64,000 nt of DNA from Chitinophaga rhizophila (lineage in GTDB: Bacteria > Bacteroidota > Bacteroidia > Chitinophagales > Chitinophagaceae). Below the pieces are notes generated by a model. That model searched no databases. It saw nothing but the letters and a program-made list of their open reading frames with translations, and was not told the origin of the DNA. Location: contig NZ_JAICCF010000001.1 in the NCBI RefSeq assembly GCF_019492185.1, positions 496,001-560,000 on the forward strand. Direction: 5' to 3'. Shown piece after piece: positions 1-8,933 of this stretch. The stretch's first letter is position 1; each line of letters opens with the position of its first letter. The position numbers were made by a program, and so were the translations under genes.

Positions 1-1
1 G

Positions 2-118
2 GACATCAAAGAAAAATTGTCTGCGCACTCACTTATCGGTATGCTGAAAAAAGGTCTGGAACGCCAGATAATCAGCATAGGCGAAGAAAAGCAAACTACC
101 TCATCCTGTTCAGAATAG
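2..118 (+). CDS. C-terminal end of a LuxR-type regulator (partial)
   Basis: An open frame enters from the left edge and ends at TAG 116-118, giving 38 residues. Its start (DIKEKLSAHSLIGMLKKGLE) aligns with the last helix of the LuxR/NarL helix-turn-helix in the neighbouring convergent gene, where the equivalent stretch is DVRKKLGINSSVGLLKYAIL. I infer the tail of a second LuxR-type response regulator. It overlaps the 3' end of the next gene by 23 bases on the opposite strand. Only the tail is visible, so the identification is tentative. Confidence 0.4.
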   Translation, partial: DIKEKLSAHSLIGMLKKGLERQIISIGEEKQTTSSCSE

Positions 119-743
119 CGTATTTTAATAGTCCTACTGATGAATTGATCCCAAGCTTTTTCCTTACATCAGATTTAAGTTTTTCCACGGAACTTTCACA
201 AAGACACAGGTGATCAGCGATCTGCCTGTTGCTTTTCTCTTCCCATAATAGTTGCAGCAGCATTTCACCTCTATCATCCAGCATTGGCTCCTGGATGGGT
301 TTATGTATATGTTCTTCCCTTTCGAGGAGTATTGTTTCTGTCAATAACCGGTTACGATACAGCTTCCTGGCAGACGCACTCTCTATAGCAGCTAGTACCT
401 GCGCGGGATCTTCCGATTTTCCTACGCAGGCAAGTACATTACCGCAAATCAGACGATGAAGCGAGGCGAGATCCGTAGCGCCAGCCAGTAATACAAACCT
501 GGTATCCGGCATCTCCTGTTTCCAGGTCTGTAAATGATGCTGAATAGTGCCAGTATTACAAAGGTCGAGCAGGACCACATGAATAGATGAACGGCTTGCT
601 TGTATTGCAGACAGCAATTGGGTCAATGACGGATATTGAGCTGCTACATAAATGTACTCCTGTGATGCCAGGTAATATCCCAATACCTTACGGAAAAGGG
701 TATTCTCACTGACGATGGCAGTACTTATTATTCTGGGAGGCAT
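96..743 (-). CDS. NarL/FixJ-type response regulator, LuxR HTH
   Basis: A 215-residue protein with an N-terminal receiver-like half (about residues 5-125) and a C-terminal LuxR/GerE helix-turn-helix (about 150-215; the stretch SNRQIADHLCLCESSVEKL is the diagnostic helix pair). The hydrophobic strand ending VVLLDL carries the likely phospho-acceptor Asp near residue 60; the conserved Lys is less clear. It probably binds DNA as a dimer in response to a sensor kinase, but no kinase gene is adjacent. It is divergent from the biosynthetic operon that starts at 970, with a 226-bp gap between them, so it is a reasonable candidate regulator of that operon. That link is positional only. Confidence 0.8.
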   Translation of the reverse strand: MPPRIISTAIVSENTLFRKVLGYYLASQEYIYVAAQYPSLTQLLSAIQASRSSIHVVLLDLCNTGTIQHHLQTWKQEMPDTRFVLLAGATDLASLHRLICGNVLACVGKSEDPAQVLAAIESASARKLYRNRLLTETILLEREEHIHKPIQEPMLDDRGEMLLQLLWEEKSNRQIADHLCLCESSVEKLKSDVRKKLGINSSVGLLKYAILNRMR

Positions 744-893
744 AGATAGCGGGTTAAGTCCTTTAACAGTTATTTTCTCACAACTTGGAATACTTACTTC
801 TAATATAATTCATCCTGGTCAGAAATTTAAACAATTAGTATAATCCGTAAAAAAATTTCCGGTTATTCCTAATAGGTAAATCAGCCTGTTATT

Positions 894-901
894 TAGTTTT
901 G
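894..901 (+). promoter_or_regulatory. Candidate -7 promoter element of the biosynthetic operon
   Basis: TAGTTTTG matches the Bacteroidota -7 consensus TAnnTTTG and lies 68 bp before the ATG of the first biosynthetic gene. No clear -33 TTG is visible at the usual distance, so this is a candidate only. Confidence 0.35.
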
Positions 902-969
902 TAACCGGCACGATGGCTGTTAACTCAATACACCTGTAAAGTCTTAACCCAATATCCCTGTAAAACATT

Positions 970-1437
970 ATGGAAGCATTAATTGACAGTCTGAAGAAAC
1001 TGGAAGATTCAACTACCTATTTTTTAGAGGCATTACAAGGTAAAACCCTGGAATTGGTAATTGATTCTCAATCAGAAGAACAATCAGGATATGCCTGCAT
1101 GATTAAAAGAGTAGTAAAGCTGCATTTTCAGGGTGGCGCACATCCGATGCTGTATTGCGAAAGCAATCTGTATAAATCAGCATTAACACCACAAGAATAT
1201 GACCTGCTGACCAACTCCCTGACACCAATTGGAAAGGTGTTTACTCAACTTAATGATGGAACAGTTATCACTAAGAAAAATATTACAGTGACTACCGGCA
1301 ATGACGGGCGTATCGCTGCTATTATGAATGTAAACGGAGGCATGTTCTGGAAGAAAGAATATGAATACTGGGTAGGTAGCAGGCATATAGGTTTTATCAT
1401 TGAGTACTTCAGCGAAGAATCACTCAAAAGACAATAA
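970..1437 (+). CDS. Chorismate pyruvate-lyase-like protein (DUF98/Rv2949c type)
   Basis: A 155-residue protein predicted to release pyruvate from chorismate and give 4-hydroxybenzoate. The match is to the small single-domain chorismate lyase family typified by mycobacterial Rv2949c. It shows a central block with the order R-V-V-K-L ... CES ... L-T ... PIGKVF, and a C-terminal block with W-K-K-E-Y-E-Y-W ... IIEYF. These parallel the conserved RRYRV...TEHF region of that family as I recall it. It is the first gene of a tight plus-strand operon and ends 2 bp before a stand-alone AMP ligase. In Mycobacterium the analogous trio (lyase, FadD22-type ligase, carrier domain) starts p-hydroxybenzoate-derived lipids. 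The function is inferred from family resemblance; binding residues were not checked against a structure. Confidence 0.7.
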   Translation: MEALIDSLKKLEDSTTYFLEALQGKTLELVIDSQSEEQSGYACMIKRVVKLHFQGGAHPMLYCESNLYKSALTPQEYDLLTNSLTPIGKVFTQLNDGTVITKKNITVTTGNDGRIAAIMNVNGGMFWKKEYEYWVGSRHIGFIIEYFSEESLKRQ

Positions 1438-1439
1438 GC

Positions 1440-2852
1440 ATGATGAGAAATGACTTCCTGGTTCCGCCTGCAGCTTTGCATAGTAGCATCACTGACGAGC
1501 ACCGGACCCTGCGATATGCCGCTATCTCCGATTACATGGAGCAACTGCATATTTTTTTCGTGCAGCATCAGCTAAATACCAGTAATTGTATTGCATTAGC
1601 TTTGCAAAACAATATTCCTGGCGTTTGCCTGCTACTATATTTGCTGCAACAGCAGCAGAACTTTTTCATATTAAGTAATCACACCGCTGCAGGTAAGAAG
1701 CTGCCTCCCTTTTGCGATATTGTATTGAACGTACGGGATCATAAAGAAGTATTTTTTTCACCTGCTGATACAATATGTATTGAGAACAACCCATATTACA
1801 TTGCGCAGGAAGATTTACTGCCGGCAACGGCACAGGCAATATTTTCCTCTTCCGGCACTACAGGCACGCCAAGATATATTTGTTTTGAGCAGAAAACATT
1901 ACTACTGAACGCCGCCAATATTGTTGCAAGATTTCAGTTGACCGATAAAAACAAAGTGCTTATTCCTGTACCCATCAGTCACATGTATGGCCTGGGAGCT
2001 GGGTTGTTGCCTGCACTACTGGCAGGCGCGGATGTATGTCTTGCGGAACGAGGTAATGTAGTAAACCTCCTTTCTCAACTCAATACCTTCTTACCTGATA
2101 CGGCATTTCTGACGCCGGCAATCTGTAAAATGCTGCTGGTACTTAATAAAGATATATCGCACCGAGGAAGGTATGTTACCGCAGGGGAAAGAATCTCAAA
2201 AGAGACCTTTAACGCATTCCAGGCACGTTACGGCACGCTTATTAATCTCTATGGATCTACGGAAATGGGAGTAATCGGAACTACTCCTGTTCCCGAGAAG
2301 GGGCAATTTGCAGTTGCCGACATTATTACCCCCTTACCACAGGTAAGTATCCGCTTTGCAGATATAAATACCGGTGAAATAAGTGTCCGGCACAATGCCC
2401 CCTTTAGTGGCTACATCCATATAACAGATGATCGAATGACTGCGCAGCCCTTTACAGATAGCTGGTTTGCCACCCGGGATATGGGTAGCCGTAAAAACGA
2501 GGACGGATTTATGGTCGCAGGTCGCATAGATCTATGTGTTAACCGGAATGGATTCCTGATCCCCCTGCAGGAGATTGAAGCGCTGATCAGTGAAAACCTG
2601 GGCAACACAGGCAAGGTAATCGTGGTGGAAGGTCAGGAACATGCTGATACCCCCCCCTTACTTGCTGCCTTCCTAGAAGCTGCACCGGGAGAAACATTGA
2701 ACACCTCCGGTATACGATCTGCATGCATGCGGAAAATGCCTGCTCATCTCGTACCGGAAGTATTTACAGTATTAGATACGCTGCCTGTTCTGCCAAATGG
2801 CAAAACAGACTACACCTTTCTGACAAAGAATTTCTCAGCTCTTATTAAATAA
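1440..2852 (+). CDS. AMP-dependent acyl/aryl ligase (ANL superfamily)
   Basis: A 470-residue stand-alone adenylation enzyme. Visible ANL motifs are the P-loop-like SSSGTTGTPR (about 136-145), YGSTEMG (about 270-276), TRDMG in place of the usual TGD (about 345), and a C-terminal PNGKTDY with the likely catalytic Lys (about 459). It is shorter than typical CoA ligases, with a compact N-terminal subdomain. It lies between the chorismate-lyase-like gene (2 bp) and a free carrier protein (6 bp). The likely job is to activate 4-hydroxybenzoate as aryl-AMP and load it onto that carrier, as DltA-like or FadD22-like loaders do. The substrate is inferred only from the neighbour; another acid is possible. 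Confidence 0.8.
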   Translation: MMRNDFLVPPAALHSSITDEHRTLRYAAISDYMEQLHIFFVQHQLNTSNCIALALQNNIPGVCLLLYLLQQQQNFFILSNHTAAGKKLPPFCDIVLNVRDHKEVFFSPADTICIENNPYYIAQEDLLPATAQAIFSSSGTTGTPRYICFEQKTLLLNAANIVARFQLTDKNKVLIPVPISHMYGLGAGLLPALLAGADVCLAERGNVVNLLSQLNTFLPDTAFLTPAICKMLLVLNKDISHRGRYVTAGERISKETFNAFQARYGTLINLYGSTEMGVIGTTPVPEKGQFAVADIITPLPQVSIRFADINTGEISVRHNAPFSGYIHITDDRMTAQPFTDSWFATRDMGSRKNEDGFMVAGRIDLCVNRNGFLIPLQEIEALISENLGNTGKVIVVEGQEHADTPPLLAAFLEAAPGETLNTSGIRSACMRKMPAHLVPEVFTVLDTLPVLPNGKTDYTFLTKNFSALIK

Positions 2853-2858
2853 TCTCAC

Positions 2859-3128
2859 ATGGAAACAATTGCATTAGACTCCATTAAATCCAAACTGAAA
2901 GAAATTATTGTTGATGATCTGAATATCAATCTAACAACTGACCAGATCAGGGATGATATGTCCTTATATGAGGATGGGATTGGACTTGACTCTATTTCGA
3001 TCGTCAATTTCATCGTAACAATTGAAAAAAGATTCGATATCCAGTTTGGTGAAAACGAAATATCCTCCCGTCTGTTCAGCAACATCAACAGTCTGGCTGA
3101 ATTTATTGCCGGCAAAGCTAAAGACTAA
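2859..3128 (+). CDS. Stand-alone acyl/aryl carrier protein
   Basis: An 89-residue acidic helical protein with the phosphopantetheine attachment motif GLDSIS; the serine is residue 45. Length and motif fit a discrete acyl carrier protein. It sits directly after the AMP ligase and 4 bp before the first NRPS, so it most likely carries the aryl starter thioester as donor for the first condensation. The stop at 3126-3128 is followed by the paired ATGs of the NRPS. No dedicated phosphopantetheinyl transferase is seen in the window, so modification must use one encoded elsewhere. Confidence 0.88.
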   Translation: METIALDSIKSKLKEIIVDDLNINLTTDQIRDDMSLYEDGIGLDSISIVNFIVTIEKRFDIQFGENEISSRLFSNINSLAEFIAGKAKD

Positions 3129-3132
3129 GCTA

Positions 3133-6100
3133 ATGATGACCAGTATAACCTCCAGCCCTGCTAACAACACAGCTTCTATAGTAACCTTGTTCCGGGAACA
3201 GGCTGCCTTGCATGCAATACGTACTGCTATCTGTGATGACAAAGGGGAATTGACTTACCAGGAACTGGATGACTACTCCGACCGGATAGCCGCCAGATTA
3301 CTGGAAGCCCAGGTTAGCCAGGGACAGCTTATATGCATCTGCATGCCAAGAAGCGCTATGCTGGTAACGGGCATCCTGGGTATCCTCAAAGCAAATGCAG
3401 CGTATGTACCGATTGATCCCTCTTACCCGGTAGAGCGAATCAGGTTTATACTGGAAGATACCGGCACTCCTATTATTGTCACGGGCAGCCAGGTACCGGC
3501 TAACCTATCCCTGGCCATTGCTGACAGTCCGGTAGAACTGGTACAAATACAACCAGATCTCCTGCCGTCAGCTGTAAAAAAGCTTGTGCACACTGCACCA
3601 GATGCAGCAACACTGGCTTATGTAATGTATACTTCTGGTACTACAGGAAAGCCTAAAGGAGTAATGATAAGGCATGGTAATGTGGTTAACCTTGTCAGCA
3701 ACATAGATTATGTCAGGTTGGATAAAGACAGCCGGCTCTTATCCACTGGCTCACCAGCATTTGACGCCAGTACCTTTGAATACTGGGGTATGTTGCTGAA
3801 TGGCGGATTACTGGTACTCAGCAACGAAGACAAGTTACTGGACCCTGTACGAATGAAGATGACCATCCGTCAGCACAATATTAATACCATGTGGCTGACA
3901 TCCAGCTGGTTAAATCAGCTGATAGATACAGACATGGGAATATTTGAGGGACTTGAATTTGTTCTTGCAGGCGGAGAAAAGTTATCTGCCCATCACATCC
4001 GGTTGCTACTGCATGAGTATCCACAATTGCAGGTTATCAATGGCTACGGTCCGACGGAGAATACTACATTCTCTCTGACTTACCGTATACCTTCCTCATC
4101 AATACCAGACAATATTCCTATCGGTACGGCATTGCCCGGCCGTACCGTATACCTTCTCAATACAGCGGGCAACAGCTGTACCCAGGGGGAGACAGGTGAA
4201 ATATATGTAGGAGGCGCTGGTGTAGGCGAAGGTTATCTGAATCAACCAGCTCTTACTGATACGCGCTTTTCACCTGATCCGTTTTCAAACATCCCAGGTT
4301 CCAGGATGTATAGAACCGGCGATCTGGGACAATGGCTACCAGACGGTAACGTCGTTTTTCTTGGGAGGACAGATAATCAGGTGAAGATAAGAGGCTTTCG
4401 TATTGAGCCAGGGGAAATAGAAGCAGTATTACTGCAAAGTGGACTAGTACAGCAGGTAGCCGTCGTTTGTCAACATATTGATACGCGGAAGTATCTTACC
4501 GCATATATCGTACCTGCTGACAACTACATACAGGAAAAAGCCGTAACCATACTTGCAGGTACGCTGCCGGAATACATGATACCCAGGGCTTGGATGACTC
4601 TGCCCTCAATGCCGCTAACCACTAACGGGAAAATTGATATCAGGGCACTGCCGGTTCCAACTGCGCCCACCTTTAATGAAGACTATATTCCGCCCAAAAA
4701 TGAAACGGAGCAGCAGATAGCTGCACTTTGGGAACAATTACTGGAGATATCGCCCGTAGGAACACAGCAGACTTTCTTTGAGCTGGGTGGATATTCGCTG
4801 ATGCTGATAGAACTATACAATAAGTTCTCAGCAACATTCAATGCTAATATTCCTTTCGATATTTTATTCAGCGATCCTACCGTAGAAAAGATGGCGCAAT
4901 GGCTGCTCGAACAAAAACTGACCAATAATGACCATGCAGGAAGCGACCTGGCAGGCTTCACAACAAATGGAGTTACGTTCACCCAACGTAATTTCTTTAT
5001 CAGGAACAGACTGAATCCGGCAGAGTCTTTTCCCAATTCCGGCATTGTATATGAAATTACAGGAATGCTGGATATAGTTAAACTTAACCTGGCATTTCAA
5101 CAGGTCATCGCACTAAATGAAAGTCTGCATACCAGCTATGCAATCCACGGACGTGAGGTAATTCATACTGTACAGGCTCCTGAACAATCTTTTTCAATTC
5201 AAACTATAGTAGCTGAAACAAGCAGTATTGACACGCTGGTACATCAACTCACTACACCCTTCAATTTTGGGGAAGCCCCTCTGATCAGGGTATTCCATAT
5301 TGAAATGCCGGATGAGCGGCAGTACCTGTATGTAGATATGCCACACATTAATTCGGACGGCACATCGCTGAACATCATTATACGAGAGGCCGCCAACATG
5401 TACAATGGAGAAAAGCCTGAAGAACGGAAAGCACAATTTTCCAGCTTCAGACAATTTCTACACAGATACCTCAACAGCAAACAGGTAGAGCAGGATGCAT
5501 TTTTCTGGAAGGAACAGTTCCGTCAACCAGTACCCCTACTTCAATTACCACCAAGGGCCGGTAATTATTCCGGGGTACAACGACAAGGTACGAGCATGGT
5601 AGTAGCATTCCCATCTGACCTGAAAACCAGATTGGACAACTTCCTGCAAGGAAAAAAACTCACCGCATTCCAACTGATGGTCAGCACTTATACCCTACTG
5701 CTTCATCAACTAACAGCCAATACCGACATTGCTGTGATGGTACCCGTGTTTAACAGAGGTCAGAAAGGGTTTGATCATATTGTAGGGTTACTGGCCAACA
5801 AACTGGTGATCCGGCTAACGGTAGGTACAGAGATAACCGTCAGGGAGTTTCTGGAAAACAGTAGGGAAACGCTGATCAATAGCATGAACCATCAGCAGTA
5901 TCCGTATGAGCTGTTGCATGATGCATACGCCGCAATGGGCCATGACCCGAAGAAAATACCACTTTCACAGACCTTCTTCAATTATCTGTACTTCCCACAG
6001 ACCTATACATTAAAAGACGCATCGCTAAAGTTACATATCCAGGAGAAATTTAAAGAGGTATTACCTATTTCTTTGGAAGTGACGGACAACGGAACCGAGC

Positions 6101-6267
6101 TATACTTGCGTGCGCTGTCATCCGCCGGTTATTTCAACAAGGAGGAATTGGCCCAGTTAGCAAAAAGATATATGGAGCTGTTGGATAAAGTTATAACCAG
6201 CGACAATACAACGATTAGCTCCTTGTTACAGACACCCATACTTGAAAGTACCATACAAACAGTTTAA
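3133..6267 (+). CDS. NRPS with domain order A-PCP-C
   Basis: The start chosen is 3133, a double ATG just after the carrier gene; an upstream in-frame ATG at 3022 would overlap that gene by over 100 bp. The product is 1044 residues. The adenylation domain (about 10-505) shows TSGTTGKPKG at 167-176, YGPTE at 305-309, TGD near 395 and Lys500. The PCP (about 525-595) has LGGYSL with Ser555, Tyr replacing the usual His. The condensation domain (about 605-1040) has PHINSDG at 737-743: the first His of HHxxxDG is Pro, while the catalytic second His and the Asp are kept. My manual alignment to GrsA gives a pocket of about D-A-F-W-V-A-G-T-F-K, close to valine pockets (DAFWIGGTFK), so Val or a similar branched aliphatic residue is suggested. 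The C domain follows its own A-PCP rather than preceding it, which suggests that it couples the aryl carrier to this PCP. Confidence 0.92.
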   Translation: MMTSITSSPANNTASIVTLFREQAALHAIRTAICDDKGELTYQELDDYSDRIAARLLEAQVSQGQLICICMPRSAMLVTGILGILKANAAYVPIDPSYPVERIRFILEDTGTPIIVTGSQVPANLSLAIADSPVELVQIQPDLLPSAVKKLVHTAPDAATLAYVMYTSGTTGKPKGVMIRHGNVVNLVSNIDYVRLDKDSRLLSTGSPAFDASTFEYWGMLLNGGLLVLSNEDKLLDPVRMKMTIRQHNINTMWLTSSWLNQLIDTDMGIFEGLEFVLAGGEKLSAHHIRLLLHEYPQLQVINGYGPTENTTFSLTYRIPSSSIPDNIPIGTALPGRTVYLLNTAGNSCTQGETGEIYVGGAGVGEGYLNQPALTDTRFSPDPFSNIPGSRMYRTGDLGQWLPDGNVVFLGRTDNQVKIRGFRIEPGEIEAVLLQSGLVQQVAVVCQHIDTRKYLTAYIVPADNYIQEKAVTILAGTLPEYMIPRAWMTLPSMPLTTNGKIDIRALPVPTAPTFNEDYIPPKNETEQQIAALWEQLLEISPVGTQQTFFELGGYSLMLIELYNKFSATFNANIPFDILFSDPTVEKMAQWLLEQKLTNNDHAGSDLAGFTTNGVTFTQRNFFIRNRLNPAESFPNSGIVYEITGMLDIVKLNLAFQQVIALNESLHTSYAIHGREVIHTVQAPEQSFSIQTIVAETSSIDTLVHQLTTPFNFGEAPLIRVFHIEMPDERQYLYVDMPHINSDGTSLNIIIREAANMYNGEKPEERKAQFSSFRQFLHRYLNSKQVEQDAFFWKEQFRQPVPLLQLPPRAGNYSGVQRQGTSMVVAFPSDLKTRLDNFLQGKKLTAFQLMVSTYTLLLHQLTANTDIAVMVPVFNRGQKGFDHIVGLLANKLVIRLTVGTEITVREFLENSRETLINSMNHQQYPYELLHDAYAAMGHDPKKIPLSQTFFNYLYFPQTYTLKDASLKLHIQEKFKEVLPISLEVTDNGTELYLRALSSAGYFNKEELAQLAKRYMELLDKVITSDNTTISSLLQTPILESTIQTV

Positions 6268-6279
6268 CAACTACCGTTT

Positions 6280-7494
6280 ATGGCAAAAGGTTTTTTCTTC
6301 AGTCTTCCGTCAGATAGCGTTAATAAAAGTTTACTGCCATTGGTGGATGAGCTGTGCGATACACACCAGATCACCTACTTCAATACATCCGATTATAGAG
6401 ATCGCATAGCCAGTAAAGCACTGTTCAGGGAATATACCACTTATGCTGAGGGTTACAGAACCGTTAACATTGCACCACACATCAGTTATTTTCAGTTCGC
6501 AGACATATTGCTGCGTACCGCTGCTTATGTTATTGAAGATATATGCAAGGAAATAGCGTTTGAGAAGCCGGATTTCATATTACACTCTCATCTGGCACCC
6601 TGGGGCAAACTGGCGGCCAGATACTTCAACATTCCTGCAGTGTCCCTGTTCTCAACCTTTGTGCTGGACGAGAAAATCATGTTACCCAGACTGAAACAAT
6701 TGAGAGAAAGTAACAAAGATGGCAGTGTAGAAAATATACAGGATGCTGTTACCCTATACCGTAAGCTGATGAAATTGCAACAGCAACTTTCAATCGGGGA
6801 GCAACCAGACATATGGGATCTATATGTCAACCGGGAAGCGGTGAATATCTCGTTTATACATCCGTTACTACAGCCGCAAAGGGATTTACTAGCGCAAAAT
6901 TTTCACTTTGTAGGATTTCACATGCCACCATTTCCCGAACTAGCAAGTCGGGATACTATCTATATTTCTATGGGAACAGTCATGAATAAAGATGTTACCC
7001 TTTTTAAAAAAATTATTCAGGTGCTGACGCAATTCAACCATACCGCTATTATATCTATTGGGAATGCGATACAAGCCGCAGACTTAGGCCCGCTTCCTCC
7101 ACAGATACAGATATGCGCCTATGTTGATCAGCTGGCGATATTGCAGCAATGCGCCGTATTTATTACCCGGGGAGGTATGGCCAGTGTGCAGGAAGCCATC
7201 TGTACCCATACACCAATGCTGGTTATACCGGATATACCTGAACAGCAGATAACAGCAGAAAGGATATCCGAATTGCAGATCGGAATAAATGCCGGCAACA
7301 ACCCGGAACCTGAAGATATCGAGTCAGCACTGCGTGAGATATTGACAAACAGGGAAAAGTATCTACTGGCACTCAGAGATATCAACGCTGGCATACAGGG
7401 AAATAATGCCTGTAAAACGGCCGCATCTTTAATCGATGATTACCTGAGTCAGCCGACAGAGCAGACAACCAACCTCTTTATACATCAAAACTGA
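6280..7494 (+). CDS. Family 1 (UGT/MGT-like) glycosyltransferase
   Basis: A 404-residue GT-B fold enzyme of the macrolide/UDP-glucosyltransferase type. The C-terminal nucleotide-sugar block runs from about residue 281 to 335: YVDQL, then ITRGGMASVQEAI (in place of the usual HGG), then PMLVIPD and EQQITAERI, which corresponds to the PSPG-like signature. The His of the common THGG is replaced by Arg (TRGG). It lies 12 bp after the first NRPS and 1 bp before the sulfotransferase. It probably transfers a sugar to a phenolic or hydroxyl group of the product. The sugar donor cannot be read from the sequence, and no deoxysugar genes are present, so a common UDP-sugar is likely. Confidence 0.85.
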   Translation: MAKGFFFSLPSDSVNKSLLPLVDELCDTHQITYFNTSDYRDRIASKALFREYTTYAEGYRTVNIAPHISYFQFADILLRTAAYVIEDICKEIAFEKPDFILHSHLAPWGKLAARYFNIPAVSLFSTFVLDEKIMLPRLKQLRESNKDGSVENIQDAVTLYRKLMKLQQQLSIGEQPDIWDLYVNREAVNISFIHPLLQPQRDLLAQNFHFVGFHMPPFPELASRDTIYISMGTVMNKDVTLFKKIIQVLTQFNHTAIISIGNAIQAADLGPLPPQIQICAYVDQLAILQQCAVFITRGGMASVQEAICTHTPMLVIPDIPEQQITAERISELQIGINAGNNPEPEDIESALREILTNREKYLLALRDINAGIQGNNACKTAASLIDDYLSQPTEQTTNLFIHQN

Positions 7495-7495
7495 T

Positions 7496-8317
7496 ATGAT
7501 GCCAATACAAAGATTTATCATACTGGGAACAGCCCGCACAGGTTCTAACCTGCTTATCTCTTTACTGAGCGGACATCAGGAGATAAGGGTGCTTGGAGAA
7601 TTGTTTAATCTGGACACTATCCCGCCAGATGCATTACCGCAAGCGTTAGATACTCCGGTAACCTATATGGAGCAGCAGCTATTCCGAAATCTGTCGGACA
7701 GCAAAAAGGCGGTAGGGTTCAAGATATTTTACGATCACTTTACGCCGGATTATTTCAAAAAGCCGGTAGATCCACAAGAGGCAGATGAGCAGTTAAGGAA
7801 ACGCTTTCAGAATATCGAACAATATATCAGCACGCATTACACTGCGGAAGAGCTGGAGACTAGATTCTCGCAATTATGGGAACATCTGGTTGCTGACAAG
7901 CAGCTGAAAGTGATTCACCTAAAAAGAAATAATAAACTCGATACGCTGGTGTCATTAAAGACTGCATTTGTAACCAACCAATGGATGGCATACAAAGCCG
8001 GCCATACCATGACCACTAAACTGGAACTTGGCGAGGAGGAATGTGCACAGTATTTCAACCGGCTGGAAGCATATGAAAAGCAATATGCCCAAATGTTTGC
8101 GGCACATGACATATTGGAACTTTCTTACGAAGACCTGGCAACCGAACAGGACGCCGTGCTGCAACGCGTATGTCAATTTCTGGACATATCACCCGGAAAA
8201 GCTTCCACTATTCTTAAAAAGCAGGTAACTGCACCGATCCGGGATGTAGTACAAAACTACCGGGCCTTGGCGACCGCCTTCAGAGATACCAGATGGGCGC
8301 ACTACTTTAATGCATAA
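7496..8317 (+). CDS. PAPS-dependent sulfotransferase
   Basis: A 273-residue protein whose N-terminus carries a 5'-phosphosulfate-binding loop, GTARTGSNLL (residues 11-20), typical of Stf0-like and related bacterial sulfotransferases. A later block, IHLKRNNKLDTLVS (about 139-152), resembles the 3'-phosphate-binding segment with its Arg and Ser. It starts 1 bp after the glycosyltransferase stop (TGAT-ATG), so translation is probably coupled. The next gene encodes an APS kinase that would supply its donor. Likely acceptors are the sugar or the phenol. N-sulfation as in monobactams cannot be excluded but nothing here requires it. Confidence 0.8.
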   Translation: MMPIQRFIILGTARTGSNLLISLLSGHQEIRVLGELFNLDTIPPDALPQALDTPVTYMEQQLFRNLSDSKKAVGFKIFYDHFTPDYFKKPVDPQEADEQLRKRFQNIEQYISTHYTAEELETRFSQLWEHLVADKQLKVIHLKRNNKLDTLVSLKTAFVTNQWMAYKAGHTMTTKLELGEEECAQYFNRLEAYEKQYAQMFAAHDILELSYEDLATEQDAVLQRVCQFLDISPGKASTILKKQVTAPIRDVVQNYRALATAFRDTRWAHYFNA

Positions 8318-8346
8318 TATCATTCAAACCGTGTAATTCCACTGAC

Positions 8347-8931
8347 ATGCAAAATAATATATCCAAACCTGCCAAAGGAAAAATCGTTTGGCTCACCGGG
8401 CTTTCGGGAGCCGGCAAAACAACACTTGCCAGAGGGCTGGAAGAACAGCTCAAAGAATATGGAATTTCCTGCATGTTGCTGGATGGCGACCTTCTACGAA
8501 AAGGGATCAATAGCGACCTGGGATATACCCGGGAAGACAGAAAAGAAAACGTCAGACGCATTGCTGAAATTGCCCGCTTGTTCAGTAATGCTGGCCAGAT
8601 AGCTATTGTAGCAGCTATCACCCCCTATCAGGATGACCGTGATATGGTGCGTGAGATGCTCCATGATTGCCCATTACTGGAAGTATTTGTAGCCTGTCCA
8701 CTGGAAGAGTGCGAAAAGCGGGATGTGAAGGGGTTATACAAAAAGGCAAGGGAGAAAAAACTACCCAATTTCACAGGGATCACAGACATATTTGAATCTC
8801 CCGCCAACCCGGATCTCATCTTACAAACCGACAAGGAAGAATATGAACATTGTCTGCAACAGCTTTGTTTTGCGACGATCCCACAGGTTCATCAAAACAT
8901 TTATACTCAACCTTCAGTAGTAAACAAATAA
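8347..8931 (+). CDS. cysC: Adenylylsulfate (APS) kinase
   Basis: A 194-residue single-domain kinase converting APS and ATP to PAPS. The Walker A loop is GLSGAGKTT (18-26). It is followed by DGDLLRKGI, the conserved L-G-Y-T-R-E-D-R-K-E-N-V-R-R-I-A-E-I segment, and AAITPYQDDRDMVR, where family members usually have ISPYRxDR (Ser replaced by Thr). Length is normal for CysC. No ATP sulfurylase gene is adjacent, so APS must come from the general pathway. Placement between a sulfotransferase and further tailoring genes indicates a dedicated PAPS supply for the pathway rather than assimilatory sulfate reduction. Confidence 0.92.
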   Translation: MQNNISKPAKGKIVWLTGLSGAGKTTLARGLEEQLKEYGISCMLLDGDLLRKGINSDLGYTREDRKENVRRIAEIARLFSNAGQIAIVAAITPYQDDRDMVREMLHDCPLLEVFVACPLEECEKRDVKGLYKKAREKKLPNFTGITDIFESPANPDLILQTDKEEYEHCLQQLCFATIPQVHQNIYTQPSVVNK

Positions 8932-8933
8932 TC

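Noticed and set aside
3022..3132. Upstream ATG 3022 as start of the first NRPS
   Set aside because: It would overlap the carrier-protein gene in another frame for over 100 bp; the double ATG at 3133 directly after the carrier stop is far better placed.
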